Shown here piece by piece: positions 1 to 9,157 of a stretch of 64,000 bases of DNA. Origin of the DNA: Zobellia amurskyensis. Its GTDB lineage: Bacteria; Bacteroidota; Bacteroidia; Flavobacteriales; Flavobacteriaceae. Both the position numbers and the translations under genes were made by a program. The notes below the pieces were generated by a model. The model saw nothing but the letters and a program-made list of their open reading frames with translations, was not told the DNA's origin and ran no database searches. The DNA is taken from contig NZ_RCNR01000001.1 of assembly GCF_009725985.1 (NCBI RefSeq), forward strand, positions 1 through 64,000. The letters run 5' to 3'. Positions within the stretch are counted from its first letter, which is position 1, and the number at the start of each line of letters is the position of its first letter.

Positions 1-76
1 AATAAGAATTCGCTTAAAATTTGCCCTTAATAAATTTATTACCTCAAATTATAATCACATATAAAAAAAGAACATC

Positions 77-382
77 ATGAAAAAATTATTTATAACATCT
101 GTATTTGCATTAGGAAGTTTAACTGCTTTCGCTCAAGAAGAGCAAGCTACTGAAGCTCAAGATACTGCCACTGAAGCTGTTGCTCAAGAAGAGTTTTCTG
201 AAGTTGCATTGGAAGAAGTTCCGGAAGCGGTAACTGCAATGGTAGAAACTAACTACCCAGGTGCTACAATCAACGCTGCACACAAAAATGAAGCTAACCA
301 GTACAAATTGGAAGTTTCTCTAGAAGACGGTACTTCTGGTGCCCTTATCGTTGATGAGGAAGGAAATGCTATTGAGCAATAA
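77..382 (+). CDS. Secreted PepSY-like small protein, copy 1
   Basis: A 101-residue exported protein. Residues 1-19 form a clean signal peptide ending in AFA before Gln20. An Ala/Glu/Thr-rich acidic linker follows to about residue 45. The C-terminal half has the pattern VPEAVTAMVETNYPGA, then a beta-hairpin with a Gly-containing turn and DEEGN, which resembles the PepSY-like (BLIP-like) periplasmic fold of Bacteroidota. Function is unknown; such domains are thought to bind or inhibit partners in the periplasm. The next gene is a near-identical copy 72 bases downstream, so this is a recent tandem duplication. No terminator lies between the two, so they may be co-transcribed, although similar AT-rich leaders precede both ATGs. 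Confidence 0.85.
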   Translation: MKKLFITSVFALGSLTAFAQEEQATEAQDTATEAVAQEEFSEVALEEVPEAVTAMVETNYPGATINAAHKNEANQYKLEVSLEDGTSGALIVDEEGNAIEQ

Positions 383-454
383 GAATTGCTTTATCAGTTT
401 CCCCTAAAGAAATATTTTACCATTAATTATTTACATATATAAAATAAGAACATT

Positions 455-763
455 ATGAAAAAATTATTTATCACATCTGTATTCGCATTAGGAAGTTTAA
501 CTGCATTTGCTCAAGAAGAGCAAGCTACTGAAGCTGTTGACGCAGCAGCTACTGAAGCTGTAGCACAAGATGCTTTTGCTGAAGTTGCATTGGAAGAAGT
601 TCCAGAAGCAGTAACTGCAATGGTTGAAACTAACTACCCAGGAGCTACAATCAACAAGGCTAGCAAAAACGAAGCTAACCAGTACAAATTGGAAGTTTCT
701 TTAGAAGATGGTACTTCTGGTGCCCTTATCCTTGATGAGGAAGGGAATGCAATCGAGCAATAA
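455..763 (+). CDS. Secreted PepSY-like small protein, copy 2
   Basis: A 102-residue paralogue of the preceding gene. The signal peptide is identical at protein level. The linker between residues 27 and 42 differs by an in-frame one-residue gain and a few substitutions. In the C-terminal domain only a handful of positions differ: INAAHKN becomes INKASKN, and LIVDEE becomes LILDEE. Most nucleotide differences are silent, which suggests that the protein is under purifying selection since duplication. A strong intrinsic terminator follows within 50 bases, closing the pair. The function is unknown; acidic composition and export point to a periplasmic or surface role. Confidence 0.85.
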   Translation: MKKLFITSVFALGSLTAFAQEEQATEAVDAAATEAVAQDAFAEVALEEVPEAVTAMVETNYPGATINKASKNEANQYKLEVSLEDGTSGALILDEEGNAIEQ

Positions 764-805
764 GAAGAGTTGAATTGTAGGAAGAAATTCCGAACCAATT
801 TTGAG

Positions 806-836
806 AAAGGAACCGTGATATAACGGTTCCTTTTTT
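806..836 (+). terminator. Intrinsic terminator after the PepSY-like pair
   Basis: Stem GGAACCGT (809-816) pairs with ACGGTTCC (823-830) around a 6-base loop and is followed by six T. AAA at 806-808 can extend the stem into the T run. It ends the tandem small-protein transcript. Confidence 0.85.
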
Positions 837-942
837 GCGTTTCAGTACTTTTCTAAAAGTATCTTTTATGATAAATTTAGAGGAGAAACAGCTTTCTTGT
901 GCTATTTTTACGTAGATAGATACAGAACACTAGAATGCTTTT

Positions 943-2325
943 ATGCCAAACCTTTTAATCATTGAAGATGATGCCGCATTTTGTCAAATGCTTCAAAAGT
1001 TTTTGACAAGACACGGTTACGAAGTAGAGACCAGCTTCACTGCCCCAGATGCCAAAGAAAAATTCGGGAAAACCAAATTTGATTTGATATTGACCGATTT
1101 ACGTTTGCCCGATTATGACGGAATACAATTGTTGACCGATATAAAAGAGGTAAGCCCAAAGACCCAAGTGGTTGTTATGACAGGTTATGCGGAAGTGGGC
1201 ACGGCAGTTAATGCCATGAAAAAAGGAGCTTTCGATTATATTTCTAAGCCTTTTACCCCAGATGAAATCGTAATGATTTTAGATAATGCCTTAAAGGTAG
1301 AGGCTAAAACAGCTCAAGTTACTACATCTGTCAAAGAGCAGTCTGGAGATGATTCTAAACAAAAGAACAGTAAGCCGGTTGCTCAAAAAGTAGGCTCAAG
1401 CACTATAGTAAAAGGAGTGAGTGAAGCTTCTAAAAAATTGGAAGATTATATTAAGTTGGTTGCCCCTACAGATATGTCCGTTTTAATAACCGGTGAAAGC
1501 GGTACGGGTAAAGAGGTTACTGCAAAAGCCATTCATGACAATAGCAAGCGAAAAGGTTTTAATTTCATTGCTGTAGATTGTGGTGCTATACCCAAAGAAT
1601 TGGCTACAAGCGAATTTTTTGGTCATATAAAGGGAAGCTTTACCGGAGCGGTAGAAGATAAAATAGGAAATTTTGAAGCTGCCAATAAAGGTACTTTGTT
1701 CTTGGATGAGGTAGGTAACCTATCTTATGAGAATCAAATACAATTACTTCGTGCTCTTCAGGAAAGAAAAATCAAAAGGGTAGGTAGTACAAAAGAGGTT
1801 GATGTTGATGTTCGTATCATTACGGCTACGAACGAAGATTTGACTGAAGCCGTAGAAAAAGGAACTTTTAGAGAAGACCTTTTTCATAGATTGAATGAAT
1901 TTTCAATTCAAATACCTTCTTTGGAAGAACGTTTTGAAGATTTAATGCTATTCGCAGAGAATTTCCTTAACAAGGCAAATGCCAGTTTGGATAAAAATGT
2001 AGACGGATTTTCATCGGAAGTGTGGGGTGCTTTTCAGCAATACCATTGGCCGGGTAACTTGCGGGAGTTACAGAATGTAGTAAAAAGAGCTGTGCTGTTA
2101 ACTACTGGTGATGAAGTTCAATTAGATGCTTTGCCTCGCGAAGTTCTTCAGCCTCAAGAGAAGGAAACTACTATAGAGAACTTTTCAAAATCTGAATTTG
2201 AAAAAGACCGAATTATAAAAGCATTAAAGAAAACCAATTTTAATAAATCAAAAGCGGCAAAATTACTTCAAGTTACACGTAAGACGCTTTACAATAAAAT
2301 CAATCATTATAATCTGGATCTGTAG
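943..2325 (+). CDS. Sigma-54-dependent response regulator, NtrC family
   Basis: A 460-residue activator with three domains. An N-terminal receiver (1-120) has the acidic pair D9/D10, phosphoacceptor D52 in LTDLRLPD and K102 in SKPF. A central AAA+ domain (about 155-400) has Walker A GESGTGKE (184-191), the sigma-54 contact loop as GSFTGA (231-236), and Walker B LFLDE (252-256). A Fis-type helix-turn-helix occupies the last 45 residues. It should drive open-complex formation at sigma-54 promoters when phosphorylated. The 3' end overlaps the convergent hybrid kinase by 26 bases, so that kinase is a plausible but unproven partner. GSFTGA instead of GAFTGA is a conservative variant seen in active members. 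Confidence 0.93.
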   Translation: MPNLLIIEDDAAFCQMLQKFLTRHGYEVETSFTAPDAKEKFGKTKFDLILTDLRLPDYDGIQLLTDIKEVSPKTQVVVMTGYAEVGTAVNAMKKGAFDYISKPFTPDEIVMILDNALKVEAKTAQVTTSVKEQSGDDSKQKNSKPVAQKVGSSTIVKGVSEASKKLEDYIKLVAPTDMSVLITGESGTGKEVTAKAIHDNSKRKGFNFIAVDCGAIPKELATSEFFGHIKGSFTGAVEDKIGNFEAANKGTLFLDEVGNLSYENQIQLLRALQERKIKRVGSTKEVDVDVRIITATNEDLTEAVEKGTFREDLFHRLNEFSIQIPSLEERFEDLMLFAENFLNKANASLDKNVDGFSSEVWGAFQQYHWPGNLRELQNVVKRAVLLTTGDEVQLDALPREVLQPQEKETTIENFSKSEFEKDRIIKALKKTNFNKSKAAKLLQVTRKTLYNKINHYNLDL

Positions 2326-4780
2326 CTAAACGCTCCTCAAGTTCCATTACCAAGTCATGAACATCTGACTTCAGATTTTCAAAAGAACTAGAAAGTGTAT
2401 CGTGGTTCAACGTTTCGGGCGTCCCAAGTTCCATTTTTTCTAAAATTGCTACGCAACTCAAAACTTTAAGCTGTCTGAACATAGGCAGCATACGATGTGC
2501 AACTTGGTTTACCTGTGGGTAATCTTTTGCAGTAACCGTTTCTTCAAGAAGTTTCATATTAGTTTCCGTATCGCTCAAAAATGTGCTTAGTACATCTTGA
2601 ATGGCATCTTCGTTTTCCCCCAAAAAGGAATGAATAATATCTAGATTGTACAGTTTTGGTTCTTGTTCTGCTACGTGCGTCTTTTCTTCTTTAGCCTCCT
2701 GTTTTTGGGTTGTTATTCCTAATAATTTAAGTGTAGCAATTAGCTCCCCTTTCGAAAAGGGTTTTTGTAGCACTTGGGAAAATCCAACTCCAATATAAGC
2801 TTCGGGGCCCAAATCTCTTCTACCCGTCATAGCAACAATGGGTTGATTTGTGTAATGCTTGTATTTGCCCGATTGTAATTTTTTGAGAACTTCAAAGCCT
2901 GTTACTTGCGGCATTTGAATATCCGTTAGGACAATATCATACGCTAAATGTGAATCTTTCTCAATGGAGAGAAAATTAGTGAACGTATGCGCCGTAATTC
3001 CCATACTTTCCGCTAGTTCACGTAACATATGCAATAGAGCAGTATCATCATCTATAATGAGCATACGTAGTTTGGGAGCCATATATGGCAATTCTTTACT
3101 GGGTTTTTCAACAGCATCGGTAATTTCAAGAGGTAATTGCAGTGTAAAAGTACTTCCAGAACCTAATTTACTTTCAAGAGTCAAGTTGCCTCTAAGTAAT
3201 TCTGCCAATTTTTTGGAAATAGTAAGGCCTAATCCGTGCCCCCCAAATTTCTTGTCAATATTATTATCGGCCTGGGTGAATTCTTTAAAGATTAAATGTT
3301 GTTTTTCTTTAGCGATCCCAATGCCCGTATCGGCTACTTGAATTCTTGCTACTATGGCTTTTTCTTTCCCTTTTTCTGCAGTGGCCGTAATTTTAATTTG
3401 GCCCTCTTCGGTAAACTTAAAAGCATTCCCCATAAGGTTGGTGAGGATTTGCCTAATTCTAAATGGATCGCCCAAAACCGTTTGTTGTAGTTGAGGTGCA
3501 ATTTCCAAAACCAGTTTTAATTTCTTGTTGACGTGAAGGGCTTGTAGGTTCTCGGCAGTTTCTTGAATAAGATGTGCTGGAATAAAAGGTACTTTTTCAA
3601 TTTTGAGCTTGCCGGCTTCAAGTTTCGAAAAGTCTAATAGGTCGTTTACTAAATTCCCCACGTATTCCGAAGCCGATTTTACGTTTTTTATATAGCCCGA
3701 CTGTTTGCGAGAGAGTTCTGTACTTTCCAGCAGCTCGGAGTAACCACTAATGGTGTTTAACGGGGTACGAAGATCATGACTAACTGTGGAAATAAGTTGC
3801 TCTCTACTTTTTAAGAGCGATTCCGAAAATTTCTTTTCTTTCTCCAATCGCACTCGGTAGGTCTGTACTTTCCAATAATCCCTAGTAATCAAAAAAGAGA
3901 ATATACCAACGATCAAGAAGCCAAGAAGTGCGGCCATGCCTGCAATTCGCGTGGTTCTTTTTAAGGTTTCACGTTTTACGATGCTGGTATTATAGCTGCT
4001 GGAAATAATTTCCTTTTCAAAAGCTGCAATAATATTCTGAAGCTGCCGCGATAATTCAAGATCGTTTCGGTTTACTTCAATTTCCTTTTGTGCCAATGAA
4101 CGTTGTGATCTAGAATCGGATAATTTTGCTTTTCTCAGCATTGCCTTGGAAACATTCAAAATAGAATCTACATAAGCGGCATTTTTGGTGATGTCATTTG
4201 AATTAGGGACATTTTTACTAATTAAAATAGCATACTCTCTGAGTGATTGCTGAACCTTAGGGGATAATTGGTCAAAATTGGTAAATAGGTTTTCAGCAGA
4301 AAATTTGCCGAAAGATTCTTCTATTTTTTCAAATTCTTTAAGCGCCTTGTCCAAAGAGTTCGCTGAATTATTTTTGATTTTCAGACTGCGTAGCTCGTTG
4401 TTGTTGCTTACTTTTTGACTGAGTAAAACCTGTAGACTGTCTAAAAGACCTTTTTGTTCTTCACCTAACATTAACTGTTTTAAGGTGTCTATTTCTACCT
4501 GTATGGAATCAATTTTAAGGGCGTACGCATCAAAGTTGACTTTTTCATCACTTTGTAATGCAAGCTTAGATAAGCTTTCAGCTTCATAAAGGTTTGTCAT
4601 TAAAGAGCTGGTGCGCAACAGTTTTTCATCGTTCACCTCGGCCGTTTCAGTAGAAATATAAGTTTGTATTTCGGTGTATACAAAATAACCGACACCTGCC
4701 GCCAACAATGCCAAAATCAAGTAGCTGGTGACAATTTTTAAGGTGAACTTATTTTTTGACTTTTTAGAGGCGTTTACCAT
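2300..4780 (-). CDS. Hybrid sensor histidine kinase with receiver and HPt domains
   Basis: About 826 residues from the ATG at 4780; a GTG five codons upstream is the alternative start. Membrane segments at about 13-35 and 278-299 flank a mostly helical periplasmic sensor region with no recognised domain. The kinase core follows: H-box SHDLRTPL with H335, N-box around N452, G1 DTGIGIA (484-490) and G2 GHGLGLT (514-520). A receiver domain has DDD at 577-579 and phosphoacceptor D620 in LTDIQMP. A C-terminal HPt-like four-helix domain carries H762 in AHRMLPM, a diverged form of the usual AHxLKG motif. This gives a complete His-Asp-His relay that could pass phosphate to the convergent NtrC-type regulator. 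Confidence 0.92.
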   Translation of the reverse strand: MVNASKKSKNKFTLKIVTSYLILALLAAGVGYFVYTEIQTYISTETAEVNDEKLLRTSSLMTNLYEAESLSKLALQSDEKVNFDAYALKIDSIQVEIDTLKQLMLGEEQKGLLDSLQVLLSQKVSNNNELRSLKIKNNSANSLDKALKEFEKIEESFGKFSAENLFTNFDQLSPKVQQSLREYAILISKNVPNSNDITKNAAYVDSILNVSKAMLRKAKLSDSRSQRSLAQKEIEVNRNDLELSRQLQNIIAAFEKEIISSSYNTSIVKRETLKRTTRIAGMAALLGFLIVGIFSFLITRDYWKVQTYRVRLEKEKKFSESLLKSREQLISTVSHDLRTPLNTISGYSELLESTELSRKQSGYIKNVKSASEYVGNLVNDLLDFSKLEAGKLKIEKVPFIPAHLIQETAENLQALHVNKKLKLVLEIAPQLQQTVLGDPFRIRQILTNLMGNAFKFTEEGQIKITATAEKGKEKAIVARIQVADTGIGIAKEKQHLIFKEFTQADNNIDKKFGGHGLGLTISKKLAELLRGNLTLESKLGSGSTFTLQLPLEITDAVEKPSKELPYMAPKLRMLIIDDDTALLHMLRELAESMGITAHTFTNFLSIEKDSHLAYDIVLTDIQMPQVTGFEVLKKLQSGKYKHYTNQPIVAMTGRRDLGPEAYIGVGFSQVLQKPFSKGELIATLKLLGITTQKQEAKEEKTHVAEQEPKLYNLDIIHSFLGENEDAIQDVLSTFLSDTETNMKLLEETVTAKDYPQVNQVAHRMLPMFRQLKVLSCVAILEKMELGTPETLNHDTLSSSFENLKSDVHDLVMELEERLATDPDYND

Positions 4781-4933
4781 GTTCTTATGTTGCACAAAAG
4801 TGTTTTTAAAAATACGTATATAAAGCTCATAGGGTTTACAAATAATAGTTAATTGTTTGACTCATATAGGGCAAAAGATCATCTATAGTAGGTCTTTTGG
4901 TTGAATTAGTTATGAAATATGGAAGTCCGTGCC

Positions 4934-4941
4934 TATCTTTG
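4934..4941 (+). promoter_or_regulatory. Probable promoter -7 element of the riboswitch transcript
   Basis: TATCTTTG matches the Bacteroidota -7 consensus TAnnTTTG and lies just upstream of the TPP aptamer. No clear -33 TTTG at ideal spacing is visible. Confidence 0.45.
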
Positions 4942-4945
4942 CGCC

Positions 4946-5061
4946 ATCTCAAAGGGGTGCGAACTCTTGATATGGTAGACAAAACAAGCAGTGTTTTGTT
5001 TATTTCAGGATAAGCTGAGATTATACCCAATGAACCTGGGCGGGTAATGCTGCCAAGGGAC
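4946..5061 (+). promoter_or_regulatory. TPP riboswitch (thi box)
   Basis: The conserved TPP aptamer blocks appear in order: GGGGTGC at about 4954-4960, GCTGAGA at 5014-5020 with ATACCC next to it, GAACCTG at 5032-5038, then GGGTAATGCTG and CCAAGGGA. TCTC near the 5' end can pair with GGGA at the 3' end as P1. Between the GGGGTGC and GCTGAGA blocks is an extended P3 arm with AAACAA and TTGTTT as complementary halves. Thiamine pyrophosphate binding should control the downstream TonB-dependent receptor, a known arrangement for outer-membrane thiamine transporters in Bacteroidota. Confidence 0.93.
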
Positions 5062-5089
5062 AGTGATTTTTTCACTTCTTGGAATTTTT
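5053..5089 (+). terminator. Terminator-like expression platform of the TPP riboswitch
   Basis: CCAAG (5053-5057) can pair with CTTGG (5078-5082), and AGTGA (5062-5066) with TCACT (5072-5076), followed by AATTTTT. The 5' arm overlaps the last conserved aptamer block, so aptamer folding and terminator folding compete or stack. A second perfect hairpin, TGTCCG-CAAT-CGGACA, follows at 5095-5110 without a T run. Confidence 0.55.
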
Positions 5090-5165
5090 ATGCCTGTCCG
5101 CAATCGGACAAAATTCAATTTAAAATCAGAATAACGCCCCTTTTATTCGTAGCTAATATATACGA

Positions 5166-7330
5166 ATGAAGTACGTTGTAATGCTTTTGGTCTGTTTAGG
5201 ATTAACGGACCATATTTTTGCTCAGGAAAAAGAAGTTGATTCCGTAACCGGAAAAAAATAAACCTGGATGAGGTTTTTGTCTCCGCCATTAGGGTGAATA
5301 AAACAACTCCGGTAACTTTTTCAAACCTTAAAAAAGAAGAATTTGCTTCACGTAATTTAGGTCAGGATATACCAATTCTTATGAATTTTTTGCCAGGCGT
5401 AGTAACTACTTCTGATGCTGGTGCCGGAGTGGGGTACACGGGTATTCGTGTACGTGGTAGTGATAACACGCGCGTAAACGTAACCATTAACGGAATCCCT
5501 TATAATGATTCTGAATCTCACGGTACGTTCTGGGTAAACATGCCAGATTTTGCTTCGTCTACAGAAAGTCTACAATTACAGCGTGGTGTGGGTACATCTA
5601 CGAATGGTTCTGGAGCTTTTGGTGCTAGTTTAAATTTATTGACGGATGCTGTTGCCGATGAAGCTTTTGCCCAGATTTCATCCTCTGTAGGTAGTTTTAA
5701 GACACTCCGTAACAACATTAAATTCAGTACGGGATTACTGAACGACCATATTGAAATCTCAGGGAGATTGTCAAGAATAACTTCAGATGGTTATGTGGAT
5801 AGAGCTTCCTCAGATTTGGATTCTTACTTCTTGCAAGCGGCATATACTGATGAGAAAACACAAATAAAAGCATTGCTCTTTGGTGGGCACGAGGTTACCT
5901 ACCAATCATGGAACGGTATTGATGCTACAAGATTGGTTGAGAATAGAACCTATAACTCTGCAGGTGCCTATACTGATGAAAACGGAAAAGATCAGTTTTA
6001 TGATAATGAAGTGGACGACTACAAACAAAATCACGCACAATTCCTCTGGAACCAGCAATTATCCGATACTTGGAGTACCAATGTGGCGCTTCACTTTACA
6101 AAAGGGAGTGGTTATTTTGAGCAGTATAAAGAAGAGCAAGATTTTTCTGATTTAGGTTTTCAGCCTATAGTGGTAAATACTGATTCTATAAACACAACTG
6201 ATTTAATCCGTCGTCGTTGGTTGGATAATAAATTTTACGGAACCGTATTTTCGGCAAATTATCATAAGGAAAAACTAGATATTATACTTGGTGGAGGGTT
6301 CAATAAATATGAGGGAAGCCATTTTGGAGAAATCATTTGGGCACGTTACGCTGCCGATAGTGAAATCCGTGACCGTTATTATGATGATGACTCCAATAAA
6401 ACTGATTTCAATATTTATGGCAAAGCAAATTATAGTCTAAATTCCAAATGGAGCCTTTTTGCAGATTTGCAATACCGTACCGTTGGGTATACGGCAAATG
6501 GGGACGACACGGGTCTTGTAGATGATACCTTTAATTTTTTCAACCCAAAAGCAGGTTTGGTCTTTGACTTGAATGCGAATAACAATTTCTATTTTAGTTA
6601 TGCCGTAGCTAATCGCGAACCCAATAGAAACGATTACGAAAGCGGGAACCCAAAATCGGAAAAACTAAATGATTTTGAGTTGGGTTGGCGTTATGTTTCC
6701 AATGCTTTTCAGTTGAATGCCAATGCGTATTATATGAGGTACAAAGATCAATTGGTTTTAACCGGGCAGTTGAATGACGTTGGTGCTCCGTTGCGTGCCA
6801 ATGTAGGAGATAGTTACCGTGCGGGTATTGAGCTGGATGCAAATATTTTTCTAGGTGAAAAATGGCAAATACAACCTAATGTAGCCATCAGTTCCAATAA
6901 GAATTTAGAATTCTTTTTTGAGCGAGATGGGGTGCTTCGGGATTTAGGGAATACAAATATTGCGTATTCCCCAAATGTGGTCATAGGAAACCGTTTGGCT
7001 TTTTCTCCGGTCAAGAACCTTCAAATATCTGCATTGTCCAAATATGTGGGCGAGCAGTATATGGGTAATATAGATTCGGACAATTCTGTTTTGGAAGCTT
7101 ATTCTCAAACCGATTTTAATATACAGTATGTACTTAATTTTAAATCGGTAATTAAGAGTATCACTTTGTCTGGGTTAGTAAACAATATTTTTGATGAGGA
7201 CGTAGTATCCAACGGCTATTTTTATACTTATGATGACGATTCCTCTGGTTCGGTTCAAACTTTTGAAGGTGCTGGATATTATCCGCAGGCAGGAACTAAT
7301 TTTTTATTAGGGGCTACGGTTAGATTTTAA
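5166..7330 (+). CDS. TonB-dependent receptor, probable thiamine transporter, with -1 frameshift
   Basis: An outer-membrane receptor under a TPP riboswitch, so thiamine or a precursor is the likely substrate. The ATG at 5166 opens a signal peptide ending in IFAQ, then EKEVDSVTGKK and a TAA at 5259. Reading shifts by -1 at the A7 run 5252-5258 and continues INLDEVFVSAIRVNK, a typical TonB box and plug start, to the stop at 7330. The joined product would be about 721 residues. The uninterrupted frame, if translated from an internal GTG at 5294, lacks signal peptide and TonB box. Plug motifs (GIRVRGSDNTRVNVTINGIP) and a C-terminal barrel ending in ...ATVRF are intact. The break may be a sequencing error, phase variation, slippage or programmed frameshifting at A_AAA_AAA. 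Confidence 0.85.
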
Positions 7331-7442
7331 TTGTTAGAGTTGTTTTAACTGAAAACGGATAGCACTAAAAACTTATTTAATTAGTTTCATCCGTCCTTAG
7401 AAGCTGTTCTTAAATCCGTTATTTTTACTACGGATTCAAAGT

Positions 7443-8432
7443 ATGGACTGTATGGAAGGAAGAAAGCAAATTCGTTGGGGTATTTTAGGTTGCGGTAATG
7501 TCACCGAGGTGAAAAGTGGACCGGCATATCAAAAAACGGAAGGTTTTGAAGTCGTTGCCGTAATGCGCCGTGATGCAGCAAAAGCAGCCGATTATGCCAA
7601 AAGACATGGTGTGTCCAAACACTATTCGGATGCAGATGCATTAATAAATGATACAGATGTAGATGCGGTATATATTGCAACACCTCCTGATAGTCATAAA
7701 TTATACGCGCTAAAAGTTGCCGCTGCGGGAAAGCCTTGTTGTGTTGAAAAACCAATGGCTCCGAGCTATGCTGATAGTCTTGAGATTCAGCAAGCATTTG
7801 CAAAGAAGAATTTACCGTTGTTCGTAGCGTATTACCGTCGTTCATTGCCTCGTTTTTTAAAGGTGAAGGAGTGGTTGGATGCTAATGAAATTGGGCAAGT
7901 ACGGCATATTCATTGGTTTTTGGGAAAACCACCTAATAATATAGATTTGAGTGGAGATTATAATTGGCGTACGGATGCTAAAGTGGCTCCAGCAGGTTAT
8001 TTTGATGATTTGGCCAGTCACGGTCTTGACCTCTTCGCATATTTATTGGGAGATTTTAAAAGTGTTTCCGGTACGGCGGTCAATCAACAAGGATTATATT
8101 CGGCTAAAGATGCCATAACAGGGCATTGGCTTCATGAAAATGGTATTACAGGCTCAGGAACATGGAATTTTGGTACGCAGGTAAGAGAAGACCTGGTGGA
8201 AATTCATGGTAGCCAAGGTAAAATCAGTTTTTCAATTTTTGAGGAAGCCAATGTAATATTGACCAATGAAGAAAGTGAAGAGAAATTATTCATTGATCAT
8301 CCAAAACATGTGCAACAATTTCATGTTGAAAACTTAAGGGATGATTTGCTAGGGCAGCAAAATCATCCGTCTACGGGAAAAACGGCTTTACACACCAGTT
8401 GGGTAATGGACAGTATTTTGGGTAACCTGTAG
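7443..8432 (+). CDS. Gfo/Idh/MocA family NAD(P)-dependent oxidoreductase
   Basis: A 329-residue protein with an N-terminal Rossmann fold (GILGCGNVTE near residue 14) and the family hallmark EKP in CVEKPMAPSY at about residue 100. The substrate-binding alpha/beta domain follows, with the conserved DLASHGLDL segment. These enzymes oxidise or reduce sugars, inositols or related cyclic compounds; the substrate cannot be told from sequence. It begins 112 bases after the TonB-dependent receptor on the same strand with no terminator visible between, but a thiamine-related role would be speculation. An ATG three codons downstream is an alternative start. Confidence 0.85.
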   Translation: MDCMEGRKQIRWGILGCGNVTEVKSGPAYQKTEGFEVVAVMRRDAAKAADYAKRHGVSKHYSDADALINDTDVDAVYIATPPDSHKLYALKVAAAGKPCCVEKPMAPSYADSLEIQQAFAKKNLPLFVAYYRRSLPRFLKVKEWLDANEIGQVRHIHWFLGKPPNNIDLSGDYNWRTDAKVAPAGYFDDLASHGLDLFAYLLGDFKSVSGTAVNQQGLYSAKDAITGHWLHENGITGSGTWNFGTQVREDLVEIHGSQGKISFSIFEEANVILTNEESEEKLFIDHPKHVQQFHVENLRDDLLGQQNHPSTGKTALHTSWVMDSILGNL

Positions 8433-8488
8433 ATTATTGGCCCCAAAACTATCCTAAAAATAAGTTCACTAAAATATTTGCAATCTAT

Positions 8489-9148
8489 ATGAAGAAAGTA
8501 CCTGCTTTTGGTAGCAAGCTGCGCAAGAATATTGTGGCCGTTCCCGAAATTATTGATGAGTGCTCGGGCATTAGGGTTTTTGGACAATTGTTAAAGTCCT
8601 TTTTGTTCAGTACAGATGTAGCTATTATTAGGAATACGAATGCTAGTGCCATTATTGCTGTATACCCTTTTACGCCGCAACCCGCTATTTCCAACGCTTT
8701 GATTTTAGCTGCTGATAAGCCTATTTTTTGTGGGGTAGGAGGCGGGATAACCACAGGAAGTCGCTCGGTTGAGTTAGCGGTCCATGCAGATTTTCAAGGT
8801 GCATTGGGAGTTGTTTTGAACAAACCGGCACCCAATGACCTAATAAGGCGGTTAAAGGACAGGATAGATATACCTGTTACCATTACCGTAGTTTCGGAAA
8901 AGGATGATATAAAGGGAAGGATTCAGGCTGGTATTGATGTGTTTAATGTTTCGGGAGCAGGAAAAACAACGGATATCATTAAACGTATACGTGATATTAA
9001 TGATGAGGTTGCAATTATTGCTACAGGAGGAAAAACCGATGAAACTATTTTAGCGGCCATAGAGGCTGGTGCAAATGCCATATCCTACACACCACCTAGC
9101 ACGGGAGAGTTGTTCAAGGCAATTATGGATAGATACCGAAATGAATAG
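8489..9148 (+). CDS. TIM-barrel protein of unknown function
   Basis: A 219-residue soluble protein with alternating beta/alpha units and phosphate-binding-like loops: GVGGGITTGSRS in the middle, NVSGAGKTTD later, and ATGGKTDE near the C terminus, followed by ISYTPPSTGELF. The layout suggests a TIM barrel related to phosphate-binding aldolase or synthase families. I recall close relatives in Firmicutes carrying only a vague hydrolase annotation, so no reaction can be assigned. It has no signal peptide. It sits 56 bases after the oxidoreductase and may share its transcript. Confidence 0.7.
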   Translation: MKKVPAFGSKLRKNIVAVPEIIDECSGIRVFGQLLKSFLFSTDVAIIRNTNASAIIAVYPFTPQPAISNALILAADKPIFCGVGGGITTGSRSVELAVHADFQGALGVVLNKPAPNDLIRRLKDRIDIPVTITVVSEKDDIKGRIQAGIDVFNVSGAGKTTDIIKRIRDINDEVAIIATGGKTDETILAAIEAGANAISYTPPSTGELFKAIMDRYRNE

Positions 9149-9157
9149 ATTTTGCGT

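Noticed and set aside
2964-3341. 125-residue plus-strand frame inside the hybrid kinase
   Set aside because: Antisense shadow of a gene with clear domains; composition is that of a reversed coding strand.
4836-5075. 79-residue minus-strand open frame
   Set aside because: It lies entirely across the TPP riboswitch; the conserved aptamer blocks explain the sequence and no protein family is recognised.
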